Assembly (NCBI RefSeq): GCF_022539505.1
Contig: NC_061508.1
Location: 69,201,341 to 69,265,340, forward strand
DNA length: 64,000 nt
DNA from: Lolium rigidum
Taxonomy: Eukaryota > Streptophyta > Magnoliopsida > Poales > Poaceae
Direction: 5' to 3'
The notes beneath the pieces were generated by a model. It worked only from the letters and a program-made list of their open reading frames with translations, was not told the DNA's origin and did not search any database. Position numbers and translations under genes: made by a program. Below are positions 42,883 through 54,691 of this stretch, in pieces. Numbering within the stretch: the first letter of the stretch is position 1; each line of letters begins with the position of its first letter.

Positions 42883-44363
42883 CGGCTATTACCCACACAT
42901 CGAGACACGCACACAAATTTGGTCCATTGGTTAATCATCACACCAAACCCTCTGTATACAACAAAAAAATACCACCTCTCAGTTCCTGGGTTGTTATCTT
43001 CAAGCGGTAGGACTCAGCAGTCAGTCAGCATTCACTGGCCCTCTCAGTTTCCTCGGATAATTTGGGAAAATCTTATAATGACAATGACCAATCGACACAT
43101 TTCATGGTATCTTCGAGACCAGATCATGGTTTATTAGTGGTCAGGCTCAAATGAGTAGTGAGATCAGAACATTAGGCAGGTAGAGCCGTGAAGATAACCT
43201 GACTATATTTTTTTTTTTGTTAAAAAGGCGCTGCGAGTGGTGTCTGCGTCTTAGAAAAAGAGCAACCTTGGCACGCCGGTAAAGGGAATTGACGCTTTCA
43301 AAAGCGCACCGAAATTAGCCTAATCACGCGAATGTCAAGCTAAGTATGTTGTATGCAATCGAAATGGCCTACTCGCACTCTCGCAGGCTGAAAGGAAATT
43401 CCGTAGGCATGATCAACACTTCACCAACACTGCTCTTGTGACAATTCACTGAATCGTGCACCAGGGGGAGGTAAAAGTGATGATTGACTTACCACCGCAG
43501 TGCATTTCCAGCGTTAGGGATGAGGGCATGGTGTCTTCTGCGCCATGTTGCGTACATGAACAGAAAATGGTGTTGATGGGACTTGTAAAAGTTGAGCACC
43601 CACAAATTACTGTCATGGTACAAGAGTAGCTTTATGTCTGTCTCCGTCTATGTTTGCTTTTGTGATATCAGAGCACCCAACCAATTCTGCAATTCGTATT
43701 GCAAAGTACGAGTAAGTGTGCCGCTGCAGAATCTGTGACAAGATATAGAGTTAGCATTCACGATAACCACGATCAGGTATCAGATGCCATCCTAACTGTG
43801 TTACCACTAGTTGGATGTTTAATCCATAGCTCCTGTCATGAACAAGCTACCGCGCTCCACGGGAGCGAATCCTGAAACATCTTAATTTTGTGGTGCAATA
43901 CATGCTCAGACTGCTGAATATTGTTTGTCTGCAAGAGGCAAGGGAGCTAAAGTGGGCCGCATACTGTCTGGGCTAAAGGGCCATTCCCGTTTTTCTTTTA
44001 CTGAAATTACTTTTTGTTTTCCTTTTTATTTTCTTTCTTTCTATAAATTTTTTTTTATTAACCAAATGAATGGTTAATTGTTTCTCAAACTGTGTGTGCC
44101 TGTTAAACTGGACTCGGAGTGGATGTAGGTGGCGTCATTGTTTGGGGCGCTGAGGCAATCGACTGAAACCTGTTTAGCGTAAATAAGAGGGCATTCCCTA
44201 GCTTCTGGCCCATGAACAAAACCTATTCATGGCCCGTTAGCTGGGGAAATACACCGCCTGCTAATGGGGTGATTCGGTCGCGGCCCATCAATGGTGCGCA
44301 TGGAGCCAGGAATTTTTGGTTTTTTCCTGTTTTGGGAATTTTCTCGAAGGTTCTACTTAGGCG
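42883..44363. other. Unassigned intergenic DNA
   Basis: No frame with a domain and no paired repeats. There are T-runs at 43212 and 44050. No element recognised. Confidence 0.55.
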
Positions 44364-46113
44364 CGATTTTTTTTTAATAATACGATTTTTTTATTTATTT
44401 ACAGCCGTAGCGCGCGTTTTCAGATATTTTTACTTTTGTGACTTGGTCGGTCAGCTGCTGACCGATCGATCAGGAGTTGGCTGATAGCGTGTCGGCCGCG
44501 TGTGGTGTGTCAGATGGTAGATCTAATCGGCCATCAGTGGACCGATCGGTTAGCTACCAGCCGATCGGCCTGCTACCGACCGACGGGCTCTTAGCGCGGC
44601 TGATTAGCACACATGCACGTAGCTAGCAGCCGATCACGCCTCTACATATGCTAAGTAGGTGTTGCTGATTAGCACACATGCACGTACTACTGCATGCCTT
44701 CCGTACTAGTGCCTCCATGTGCCGGCTGATTATCGCGAATTTATTTTAAAATAATACGAATTTTTTATTTAAGTGTAGGAATAGCGCGCAATTTGGAAAA
44801 TTGTGAAAAGTGTGACCTGGTAGAGCAGAGGACGCGCGCCTCGCCCGCGGATGACGACGCCTCCAGAAGGAAGCGCGGGCGCGGCCGAGCGCGTGCGGTC
44901 GACGGCTGCCGACGATCCGGCGCGCGAGCTCCCGGACGATGTTGTTGAAGCCGCCGCTCGCGCGAGCTCGACGGCGCGCTTATCTTCGAATCGCGTCACC
45001 CAAGCTGGGCTGTCGAGCGCGTCGGCCGGCATGTTCCTCTCCGCCGGCGTTAGCAGGTTCCGCCGTTCCCTAGTGAGGGCCCGCGTCTGTGGCCCTGCCG
45101 ATGGCGACGGTGGCACGGCGAAGCCGGCATTGGAGACGTGCCAGCCGTGCAGACGATCGTTTAAGGCGCCTGGGGAAGGTGGGTGGACGCCGCGTGGCCA
45201 GTCGCTGCCCTCGTCGCCGCTTGGGTTTCCGCGCGGGAGGCCATTAACACCGACGATCAACCTTCCTGCGTTGTTTCCGATGCGAACCGTCGCGTCCTCT
45301 CGCTGACAAGGCGCCCCCACCCGCGAAAACCGTCGTGCCGCGAGGCACCGACGCGCCCGATTCGCGCACTTCGCCAAGGGGCCGGCACGGGGTTGTCGGC
45401 GCTTCTATTGGGCTCGAAAAAGCACCGGCGCTATTTGAAACGCGTCGATGTGAGCCCATTTTCTCTTCCGATCCCCAAAACGCTATCGGGGCCGCTATCG
45501 GGGCTGTCAATGGAGATGCTCTAATGTCTCAAGTGTTCTAGTGCTACATCTGTACTTCTCATTAAGCAGCTCAACGATGTCCTTATTGGCAGCTTAGAGA
45601 TTTTTATCTGCATGCACTTGATGGCGTAAGGGCATCTTCAATTGGGCCACACATTTCGAATGCCCAAAATGTTCGCGCTCGTCCGTTTGTGTCGGTCCAA
45701 ATGGTCGAAATTGATCGCGCGTCCGTTTTCGTCGGAGGTGCCCCAGGGGCACGATTTTTTTTTTTTGGATTTTGCATTTTTTGAACATAAAAACATATGG
45801 CGGGAGAGCGGTGGCGGAAAAAGAATGGGGGAGAAATGCCACGAGATATCACTCGTAATAACCCAAACTAAGTCCATGCAAATCATCAGTTGTTAGATGG
45901 CCGGTCTGACAGAAAGGCCGGTCGGTCGGTAGCTGACCAATTGGTCAGCTATCGACCAACTACTTCTTTGACATGCAACAACAGTCGGAGTACTAGTGAC
46001 CGATCGGTCAGCTAATGACCGACCGGGTCACACTTTTCAAATTTTTTTAAATCGTGCGGTAGTCTTGAAATTAAATAAATAATTCGTATTATTTAAAAAA
46101 AAATCGCCTACTT
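44364..46113. mobile_element. Inverted-repeat DNA-transposon unit, eroded and mosaic
   Basis: The left end (TAGGCGCGATTTTTTTTTAATAATACGA, from about 44360) and the reverse complement of the right end (GTAGGCGATTTTTTTTTAAATAATACGA) match, with continuing similarity through GTGACNTGGTCGGTCA. A degraded direct copy of the left end is at 44733..44820. Palindromic GACCGATCGGTC-type motifs cluster inside both ends. The middle (44822..45524) is GC-rich and ends GGAGATGCTCTA, like termini of other small TIR elements, with a weak partner TAGAGCAGAGG at 44821. Another one-sided terminus, AGGGCATCTTCAAT, starts near 45629. Frames here are probably fortuitous. No transposase is visible. Confidence 0.5.
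44613..44688. repeat. Tandem duplication of GCTGATTAGCACACATGCACGTA
   Basis: Two copies of a 22-23-bp segment about 61 bp apart lie inside the left arm of the mosaic transposon unit. Confidence 0.7.
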
Positions 46114-46179
46114 AGGCTTTCTTATGTTTTTATGTTTTCCGTAGGTTTAGTTGGTTTCCTTTCGTGTCTTTCATTCTTT

Positions 46180-47150
46180 TCTTCATTTTTTGGTCCTTTT
46201 CCTTTTACCTTTAACTCTTTCAAACATATTTTGATTTGAACAATTTTCAAATTCGGGTAATTTTTACATTCGAGCAGTTTTCAAATTCGAACACTTTCTA
46301 AATCGGAACATTTTTAAACTATGAATATTTTTCATCTCTGAACATTTTTTCAAATTTGAAGAAAATCTAATTTTAAAATGTTCAGATTTGAACATTTTTA
46401 AATTTGATCTTTATGTACGTATGTTTTCTTAAATCTGGAAAAAAATTCGAAAATAAGAAAAAAGCTATGCAAAGAAAGCCCTCACGTGGGCCGATCTAGC
46501 AAGGAGGCCGGCAGCTAGAGCGAGCATCGCTTGCGAAGGATACATGCTCTTTCCCGCTAGCGAGCGATATGTAGGGTCTCCCCGCACGAGAGGTTGGACC
46601 TCCTATATGCCAACAGTCGGCAATATGGGCTGCCACACACCCACCATATGTGGCAGTTAAGTCGGCGTTGGCCCATTAAATCAACTATTTTATTTTATTG
46701 TTTTTTTTGTTTTTCAAAAAAAATCCAAAAAGTTAACATTTTTCAAAATCTAAATATTTCAAATCCAAAAAAAAAAAACAAAATCTTGAGAAATCCTAAA
46801 AATTTGAACATTTATTAAATTTTGAACTTTTTAAGTATGAATAATTTTATATTTGAAAAAATTCCTAATATGAAGATTTTTCAAACTTTTAATATTTTTC
46901 AAATCTAAATGTTTTAAAATTTGAACAATTTTTATATTTCGAAAAATTTCAAATCCGAACATTTTTAAAAATTTGAACTTTTTCTAAGTCCGAGTGTTTC
47001 TAGAATGTGAACATTTTCAAAAGAAAATTTAAAATATGATAGTAAAGTAAAAAAAAAGAAAAAACAAACAAAAATTGAAAGAAAGAAAAAAGAAAATGAA
47101 AAAACAGGAATGAAGAAGATAAAGAAAAAAAGGGAAAGAAAACAAGTGGG
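46180..47150. repeat. AT-rich degenerate short repeats (GAACATTTTTAAATTT type)
   Basis: Many imperfect copies of a motif of about 20 bp, GAACATTTTTCAAATT, lie in two blocks (46220..46440, 46735..47000), followed by an A/G-rich tract (47045..47150). The segment 46470..46680 between the blocks is GC-richer and contains CCACACACCCACCATATGTG. Such arrays are common in subterminal regions of large grass DNA transposons. Lys-, Ile- and Phe-rich frames across it are artefacts. Confidence 0.65.
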
Positions 47151-48323
47151 AAAACAAAAAATTGTGCACACCCTAGGGCGGGTGTATATGCCGACCAGGT
47201 CGGCAACCCACCCGGACTACAAAATAGATTCTCCAAAAACAACGCCTCCAAAAAGTAAACAATGAACAAGTGTTATCGTCGCCCGATTGTAGATCTTGGG
47301 TTTTAAACCCGGAGAAAATTTGAGCTCACAAAACAATGTCTTCAACAAGCTCATTACCATGTATACAACCGAAAAAGGTCAAACTTTGGAGTTTCACCCA
47401 GGAAATCGCAACTTCATACTCGATGAACACCACCAAAAATACAAACCACATCTGTTGCCACCCCTCTTCCAGGGACATTGCTGCAAGTCACCAAAAACCC
47501 GACACGTAGGAAAAACATGTGCAAAGAAGTCTTCGACCAATAAACTTATCCATCATTGCAAACCTCCGATCACATCCACTGTGACTTTCTTCAACTCTGT
47601 CAATATCATGGAAATCCATATTTAGACCTCTCCCATGGCATCAATAAGAAAGCTAAGCTTCGCGCCACACCCTCGTGAAGCCACACAGGCTGAAGATAAG
47701 GGCGCGCATAGCCAGATCTATTTTGATCTAGACATCCGGCGGTGTCACGCGCCAAACTACGGAAGTATCTAGGAGGAAAACCAAAACTCGTCGGCGTCGA
47801 GATCGAGGAGGCCCAAATGAAGCAGATTGATGACTTGGTGCTTGAAGAACAACAGGGCCAAACCACCTTTATTCTTCGATGCAAAGAAGCAACCCCCCAC
47901 GCCGGCATCCGCCACCCAGCAGGTTTGGCCGCCCCGAATTTCCCTATGGGCATACTAGGTGGCCGCAATCTGCATGGGAGAACATGACCCGCCCGCACCG
48001 ACGCCGGGTGGGCTTACCCCAGGTCGACGCGTCCCAGCAACGGTGGAGGATTGGTAGGGTAAGGGGAGGTCCAGGAGGGAGGCCGCAGGAGGAAGATTCC
48101 CGCGGGAGCCACGAAAACCCTAGCCTCAAATGGATATGATCTTTCTAACATGTTAACTGTAAGGGCATTTTATCAAAGTGCCCTTAATACTTTTAGAGAT
48201 GTCGAATAATTTGCACAATAAAATGTGCCCTAATACATAATTTAATTTGGCGAACATATTAAACATATTAGGGTATTTTTAAATGTCCTTAAATGTTACC
48301 ATGACATAGTGTTTGGTCACGTG
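47151..48323. other. Unassigned DNA left of CACTA terminus
   Basis: There is no recognisable protein. Minus strand 48130..47950 is GC-rich with an ATTTGAGGCTAGGGTTTTCG leader-like stretch. A small inverted repeat AAGGGCA…TGCCCTT lies at 48162..48186. Confidence 0.45.
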
Positions 48324-48365
48324 CACTAGTAGACAAATGGCTATAGGGGCAAACTTATTGGCAGC
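48324..48365 (+). mobile_element. CACTA transposon terminus (interrupted)
   Basis: CACTAGTAGACAAATGGCTA (48324..48343) matches the CACTAGTAGAAAA-type ends of Triticeae CACTA elements. Only 42 bp are seen before an LTR retrotransposon interrupts it. Confidence 0.6.
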
Positions 48366-48916
48366 TGATGCATCTAAAATGCATACATGAACTTTGTCCT
48401 TTATTCTATTGAATTCCCACATATTAGCAACATACATGATGATAATACCATGTTTTACATTGATTTATGGGGATTTACGAATGATCCCCTTTATTTGGTT
48501 CATAACCCTGCTTCGTGTATTTTTCACTTTTGGATCATCATTTTTTCACCGGGAGGAACATAATGGACTTTTGGAGCATGCCTGGAGAGACCCGTCGACC
48601 GAACGAGGCCAGGTGGCGCGGCCTAGAAGTCAGGCCGCGCCACCACATCCGTTCGCTCCTCGATCGTCCGATTGCCCTGATTCTTTCGCCCACCGACGTA
48701 TTTTTCCCTAAAAACGACTATATATATGGCCCCGAAGAGTTCTTGGGAGGAGAGCGCCGCAGAAAGGCAGAACACCAAAACGGAGGCTGCTGCAGAGAAG
48801 ATTGGAGGGGGAAACTCCGTCGGGATCACCGCCGGAGGGATCTCCCCCTTCTCCAACGTTGACGAGGGGGCTCCTCGACAATGCCCTCCGATTGGGGCTT
48901 AGGGTTAATGGAATCA
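48366..48916 (+). repeat. Gypsy LTR, 5' part, interrupted
   Basis: Starts TGATGCATCTAAAATGCATA next to the CACTA end. It contains a perfect 13-bp hairpin (48612..48644) and CTATATATATGG (48718..48729, TATA box), a layout like the other Gypsy LTRs in the window. It stops at 48916, where the next element begins, so the remainder would lie beyond the window. Confidence 0.65.
48612..48644. repeat. Perfect 13-bp GC-rich hairpin in LTR
   Basis: Arms GGTGGCGCGGCCT and AGGCCGCGCCACC surround a 7-nt loop, about 75 bp upstream of the TATA box. Confidence 0.85.
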
Positions 48917-49397
48917 TGTAGGCTGACACGAGACATCGGTTAACAGACAAGCGGGGAGAGCAATTTACCCAGGTTCAGGGCCCTCGATGAGGTAACACCC
49001 CTACGTCCTGCCTGTCTGATCTTGATTATGAGAATATCGGGTTACAATGGGGTGCCGAAGGTTTCGGCTGTGATCTCGTCGAGAGGCTAAGTGCTACGGT
49101 GGCCTAGCTCTGGACTTACGGTGGCTATGGTTGCTAAGATTGATCGTGTCCCTCGGTAGCCCCTCTCCTGGCCTTTATATAGGAGGCCAGGTCTCAAGAG
49201 ATCTGTCCGGGTACGACTAGGTTTACAAAAGATCTAGCCCTAAACTTTCCTTGTTCGGCTCTTCATCTTGTACTTCAAGGAATCTTCTCCAGCACCGTCT
49301 TAGTGGCCCACCTTTCCATCGGGTATCTTCATGGGCCTCCAATTGGGCCGTACAGGATAGGGCAATGTCGGTTACCCGAAGGGTAATGCCCACGTCA
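48917..49397 (-). repeat. 3' LTR of non-autonomous Tat-type element
   Basis: 481 bp. On the minus strand it starts TGACGTGGGCATTACCC after the polypurine tract and ends GTGTCAGCCTACA. A TATA box (CTATATAAAGG, minus, 49172..49182) sits between 8-bp inverted arms CCTGGCCT/AGGCCAGG. Confidence 0.75.
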
Positions 49398-49413
49398 ATA
49401 GTCCCCGAGTGTC
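49398..49413 (-). promoter_or_regulatory. Polypurine tract of non-autonomous Tat-type element
   Basis: GACACTCGGGGACTAT on the minus strand immediately precedes the 3' LTR. This CTCGGGGGACTA-type tract is usual in grass Tat elements. Confidence 0.75.
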
Positions 49414-49515
49414 TAGCCGAAGATTTTTCGGGTAGAGACTAAAGCATGCCTCCACTGAACGTTCTTCTCCCTTGATTGTTCTTGTCCATCTTGTAACAAC
49501 TTCATCTTCTTTTAT

Positions 49516-50060
49516 CAGGTGCGCATCCTGCGCTCCCGATGGGAGTAGCCCCCGAGTCTATATACGGATGCTTACAATCCGTGTATAGACTCGAGTTGTA
49601 CTACTCGAATATTTTCCTATGCCGAAGTTTCTTGCAGATCTTCATAAACCATCCGATAAATTCATATCAAGGCTTGTGTTTTCCCAATAAGATTTAATGC
49701 GTAAAGGATAATGAGTAACGTGCCCAGCTTTTGCTGGTTAACTGTAGTTGACAAAACAACGTTACCCTACACAGAATCAAGTCCCCGGGCATGATCCTGG
49801 AGTGCAAAAAACTTTTATCGGGTGCGCGTCCTGCGCTCCCGATGGGAGTAGCCCCCGAGTCTGGGCACGGGCGCTTGTGACCGGGTGCAGACTCGAGCCA
49901 AACATACTGTTCTTTTCCCCAAATACTTCTTCATGATCTTCTTTATGGAAAAATCTTCGAGTCCATATTTATCGGGTGCGCGTCCTGTGCTCCCGATGGG
50001 AGTAGCCCCCGAGTCTAGACGCGGATGCTTGCAATCCGTGCGTAGACTCAAGTTGACCAC
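49516..50060. repeat. Three hairpin-bearing repeats in 3' UTR
   Basis: Copies at about 49518..49597, 49818..49895 and 49973..50050 share GGTGCGC.TCCTG.GCTCCCGATGGGAGTAGCCCCCGAGTCT. Each contains two foldable parts: CTCCC-GAT-GGGAG, and a GAGTCT…AGACTC stem whose first copy pairs over 16 bp with one G-T pair. The core recurs as single copies at 53178 and 54294. Confidence 0.85.
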
Positions 50061-50286
50061 TCGACAGTTTTGTTTCTTCGACTCCTTGATCGATCTTTAT
50101 GAAGTCAGTGATGACATCACCACTGGCGTAGTCCTGACATGATAAGACACGACCTGTTGGGCCCATCCTACTCCTGTGTGGTCCTGTTTTTCAAGGAATG
50201 GCCGCTTCTCGTGCGCGGTTACGAAAACGCCTCCTTGATTCCCGCGATTTGTTGATGAAAAAGAGACTCTTTCAGTAAATTGGGGA

Positions 50287-50323
50287 CACGTGCCCGTTTG
50301 ATCCTTAGCTCTTCATCTTATAA
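50287..50323 (+). promoter_or_regulatory. Promoter-like region of the opposite-strand gene
   Basis: G-box CACGTG at 50287..50292, then TTATAAC at 50317..50323, followed by an unstructured leader of about 90 nt to the ATG at 50442. Confidence 0.45.
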
Positions 50324-50441
50324 CGTTCCGTGGCAAATTTCCTCGCTTTCATCATTGCAACTTTTTCTTCCTCATTTATCTCCTGCTCCCAAAACTACTG
50401 CGCCGCCGCCACCAAAACCAGATCCCTTGCGAATCCGCGAG

Positions 50442-53060
50442 ATGGGGAAGAAGAAGATCTCCACTACCGCTGTCGATGCTGCGAGCAGCGGCGCCGCCGC
50501 CAGATCCGGTCCAAACCCTCCGAAAAGGAGCACTTCCCATGCTCCTCCTCTAGCTCCGGCGCCGCCAGCGCCATCGAGTTCCGCCGCTGGGTCCGCCCCC
50601 AGCGACTGGCCTGCTTCCACCGCTACAAAGCGAGATGAGAAGAAGGCAAAAAGCCTTGGATATATCCCTTCCGAGGAGGGAAATGTCATTCTCCCAGGTG
50701 CGATTTCACGGCCAAATCCCCCTGCTGGTTTTACCGTGATATTCTTATCTTTTTTGCACCGAGGTCTTTCGCTTCCTGCCCACAATTTCCTTCGCCATCT
50801 CCTCCAAATTTATGAGATCCAGCTATGGCAGTTAACTCCCAACTCTATCCTTCATCTTGCCATTTTTATAACTCTATGCGAATCGTTCCTGGGCATTGAA
50901 CCACACTTTGGCCTATGGAAGAAAATCTTCTTCGTGAAAAGGTACAACAGTAGTGGCGGATCCTTCCTTATCGGTGGAGTTGGTTTCGTTGCCCGCAAGG
51001 AAGTGAAGTACTTCAATTTCCCGATGAGGGAGTCTGTACAAGGGTGGAGGCTGAAGTGGTTCTACATTAGAGACTCTTCGACTGCCGAACTCCAGCTTCC
51101 TCGCTTTTCCGATGTTCTTGAAGCCAAGCCCAAACAATCTTGGAAAAATACCCTTTCACCCGACGAAAAACCAGCAGTCGATAGATTATTTGCCAAATTC
51201 CTTCGGATCAAAGGAGTCGATGGCCAAACCATGATAGGCACAGAAGTAGCTGCTGTATTCTTGAAACGTCGAGTCCAGCCAATTATGGCCAGAGCTCACC
51301 CGATGTGGTTATATTCGGGTCCCAAGGACGAGACTAGGATAAATGCTGCCGAACTATCTGAAAAAGAGTTACTTGACGAAGTTTGTCGTCTCACTCACTT
51401 CAGTCAGGAAGACTCGATTCCTCTCATATATTCTCATATACCTTTTGATGCTGATCATCCGCCAACCGAGGTAATCCCTTGATCTCACATTCTCATTGTA
51501 CTATTTTTCTTGGTTAATACAACTGCCATTTGTACTTATTTGTTTTACCTTTGACAGATTCTCATAGATCCTGACTATGCACAAGACCTGCCGAATGATA
51601 CTTCCGAAAGGGGAGATTCCTCAGTCCCCGTGGGGTCTCGTACCGAAGGAAGCATGAGCTCAGAAGCCGAGCATGATGACCCAATAAATCCTGAAGCCAT
51701 CCTTAACGATCCCAAATCTGCAGCCGATGATATTAGCGACACAGCGGGATCGATGCACGATGATCACGCTGCCTTTGTTGATGCAGCTGCGGAGGAAGCC
51801 GAAGCTTTGCCTTCGAAGAGGTCATCCGGCGGTTTCGCCGATGAGGATGATCTTTGGGATCTGTAAGTCCTTGCTTTTCCTTTATTTTTGCCTTTGCTAT
51901 TCTCTGTTTTAACTCTGCAAACCACTTGCTTCCATAGTGATGAAGACTTCATCTAGCCTCCGCCCAAGAAGTCTAAAACTGGAGCCGCCCCGTCGGATCT
52001 TGCAGCTTCTGAGGCTTCGGCCCCTGCTACAATCCCCGTGGCCCAAATGTCAACTGCTTCTTCCCTTTCCAAAGGGAAGAATATTTCTTCGGCTGACGCC
52101 GCAGCAGCTCCTCCTTCTGGAAAGCCTGAAAGTCTTCTCTCCATTTAAGCTCAACAACTCTCGAATAGGCCTTACATACATCATCCGATAAAACTTTTCC
52201 CTTTATCTTCAAGGACCTGCGAGCTGTGATATCTTCTTTGGAATCCTTCGCCTCCCACTACGCATCCTTGGAGGTTGACAAAGCGCAGCTGCAGAAGGAG
52301 GTCGAGTCCTCCTCCTCAAAGTTGGAAGGCTCAATTAAAATTGCTGCCGAGACTCGCGCAGAAATCAACACTTTGAAGGAGGAGCTCAAGGATCTGAAGC
52401 AGAGGCTGAAGGATGAAGAAGCAACCAAGCTTGCTGCCAAGGCTCGGGTGTTGGAGAAGGATGAACTTCTTCGCCAGTCCTCCCTGGCTTTGCTCAGTAA
52501 TGTTCCTCTTGCGCCCTTGTTGATTATTGCTTTTGCAAACATTGGTTCTTGTATTAATGTCTTCTTCATGCTTTTATTCTTCTCAGGGGCTGCCGACTTC
52601 CCTGTCGAGGCTCTGGACAAGGTCCCGAGCAATTCTCCTTCAAACGCCCTGTCGATGACGCTAGCGTCTCATCAGCTTGCTCAAGATCTTCTTCAGAAGG
52701 GCAAGGAAGCTATGGCGCGGATTCACTCGATGATTTTTTCCCAATATCAGCCAGGACAAGACTCTGGGCCAACTGATCGACGCTTTTCCCGTCAATACCA
52801 GGGAGGTTATCGAGGTATTCAAACGTACTTCGCGTACCTACGGTGCCCTCCTAGCCTTCCAACTTATGATGGGTCATGGCTTCAAGGAAAATATCGAAGA
52901 AATGTCTAAAGAACTGCCAAAGGGACCTGATGGAAAAGCCGTTGATCCGGGTGCTTTCAAAGCCTCGGCCCTTACATGCGCTCGCCAGCTCCTTGAGTTG
53001 GTTGAGACTAAGAAGTCATCGGCTGGTCCTAGTTTGTCGAACCAGACCCAAGCCCCCTGA
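50442..53060 (+). pseudogene. Opposite-strand gene in Tat element, putative gypsy-type transposon family (exons 1-5)
   Basis: Exon 1 (50442..51470) encodes MGKKKIST, an Ala/Pro/Ser-rich linker, then the conserved globular region GLSLPAHNFLRHLLQIYEIQ, LAIFITLCESFLGIEPHFGL, WKKIFFVKR, typical of the Pfam family called putative gypsy type transposon. It ends CCGAG/GTAATC. Exon 2 (51558..51862, acidic) ends CT/GTAAGT. Exon 3 (from 51938) opens with an in-frame TAG after DEDFI. Exon 4 (about 52215..52496) encodes a heptad-like coiled coil (KEELKDLKQRLKDEEATKLA). Exon 5 (about 52588..53060) has a frameshift near 52742 and ends QTQAP. Function is unknown. Regular splice borders support a once-expressed gene; the stop and frameshift indicate decay. 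Confidence 0.7.
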
Positions 53061-53248
53061 ACCTTGTAACTTTTATTTGACCAAACAATGTCGTGTCATA
53101 AAACTCATGCAGTTGTAATGAATTTTATGTCGGCAGTGTTGCCACTTATATCTTTTGCTACAATAATTGTGTTCGCACGCTCCCGATGGGAGTAATTTAC
53201 CCATGCTGACTCTATGTAATCCATCGCGCCTTTGATTAATTTTTGCAG

Positions 53249-54026
53249 GTTTACCCCGTGCCTTCATTTGTCGATGATTCTTCGAGTGCCCTTCCTGAAA
53301 GTGATCGGCTCCAGCGCATGAGGGATCGAGTCGCGCAAATGGAAAAGGACATGCGCAATACTTATGCCCTAGCTGCCATTGTCAATAAGAAGAACGAGCT
53401 TGCGGCTGATACTGAGCGCTATGCGCTGACTGAACTGCACAAGGCCGCTGAAAGTTTAAACTGTAAGTGCCCCGACCCTCTTGCTTCATCTTTATCTCGA
53501 AATGCACCTTCTCATTGTCTGCTGGTTCTTTTTGCTAGTCATAGCTCTGAACAAGGCTGAGGAAAACAAGCGCATACAAGAACGTGTACATGCATTGACC
53601 CAACTATCATCGGCAGATGAAGTGTTCTGGAGGGAACAAGCAAAAGCTTCGACTGTCGCCAAGTTCCAGGACCGGGTTGAGCAAGTACATCGCTTCTTTG
53701 ACAAGGTTTACAAGGCACTCAGAATGATCTGGAAGACAATGTTTCCCCTGAATGCGGTTCCTCCCACGCTGTTAACTTTGATGTCAGAGTTTAGCAATGC
53801 CAGGAAGATCCGAGACTTGGTTCGTGCTCAAGTTTTCGCAGGAGCCGAGTTTACACTGTCCCTTGTTCTGGCACGTTATCCTTCAGCAAATCTGCTTTCA
53901 ATTGCCAAAGTGACGGGTGATTTAGAACTCCTGTACCCGAAGGTGTTGCTGCCTGCCAATATGATTGTCGACAGACTTGAACAAGACTTGAAGACACCTG
54001 AAGAAAAAGAAGCTCCGCAAGAGTAA
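53249..54026 (+). pseudogene. Opposite-strand gene, C-terminal exons
   Basis: After TTTTTGCAG an exon from 53249 encodes a coiled coil (LQRMRDRVAQMEKDMRNTYA) and ends near 53463 at AAACT/GTAAGTG. After a short intron the exon from about 53559 encodes EENKRIQERVHALTQL, then a globular part (HRFFDKVYKALRMIWKTMFP, LLTLMSEFSNARKIRDLVRA, GAEFTLSLVLARYPSANLL) to the TAA at 54024. This is the usual C-terminal region of the TE-borne family in exon 1. It may be alternative 3' exons of the same gene, since exon 5 has its own stop. Confidence 0.6.
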
Positions 54027-54691
54027 TTCAGGGTTATTCTTACACTGTAGATAAGAGTCTTTTTGGTTATTCTAGTTTCAAAGGTTGTTTTGTGTTTAAA
54101 CTGCATGTGAATGCTTTGTTACCATGCTAGTGCCGTTGGCAAATTTTGAGGGAGTGAATCTCGATTGCTCATGGAAATATATGTATATTCGTTGGTCAGC
54201 AAATTATTTCGAGTGATCAGCTCGTGTTGCGGGTCTTGCTAAACCCGTTGTATGTGCAACTTTGCTTTCAACCGATGTATGTCTTGACAGCGGCTCCCGA
54301 ATATATTGGGAGTACCAGCTCTGCCGATGACTCCGTCGCTCTTTGGCACTTCCATAAGTAAAGTACCAAGCGTGGGTCGTTAACTTATTTGTTCCTTGTT
54401 CCCTGCTATTTACGGCACTCGTTGAGGCATCTATAGCGAAATGGTATGATCTTCGTCAGTTTTGCCTCATAACACTCGTAGTTTCAGAGGCTTTAGAGTG
54501 CAATTACTAGACGCGCCTCCATTTGCCGTAGTATGCAAAACGAGGTTCGGATGATGTTGTTCCGGTGACCCGAGTTACTGCAATGCTTCAGAGAAACGAA
54601 ACTCAAGTTTTTATTGATATCATAAGCAAATAACTAAGGGATGAGAAAGCACCCTGCCTAAAAACGAGAAAAATGAAATACTAGCCGTCTT
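54027..54691. other. Spacer between convergent gene ends
   Basis: 3' flank of the plus-strand gene and of the minus-strand protease. It holds one CTCCC…GGGAG repeat core at 54296 and no coding signal. Confidence 0.6.

Noticed and set aside
44769..45377. Possible 202-codon gene or F-box-like protein (ELPDDVVEAA)
   Set aside because: The F-box-like words are isolated, frames are open on both strands due to GC content, and the segment ends in a transposon terminus.
46220..47000. CRISPR-like array of short repeats
   Set aside because: Repeats are degenerate, of variable spacing and AT-rich in a plant genome context. They are typical subterminal repeats of DNA transposons.
46965..47269. Phe/Leu/Ser-rich frames suggesting membrane proteins
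   Set aside because: They derive from an A/G-rich low-complexity tract read on the opposite strand.
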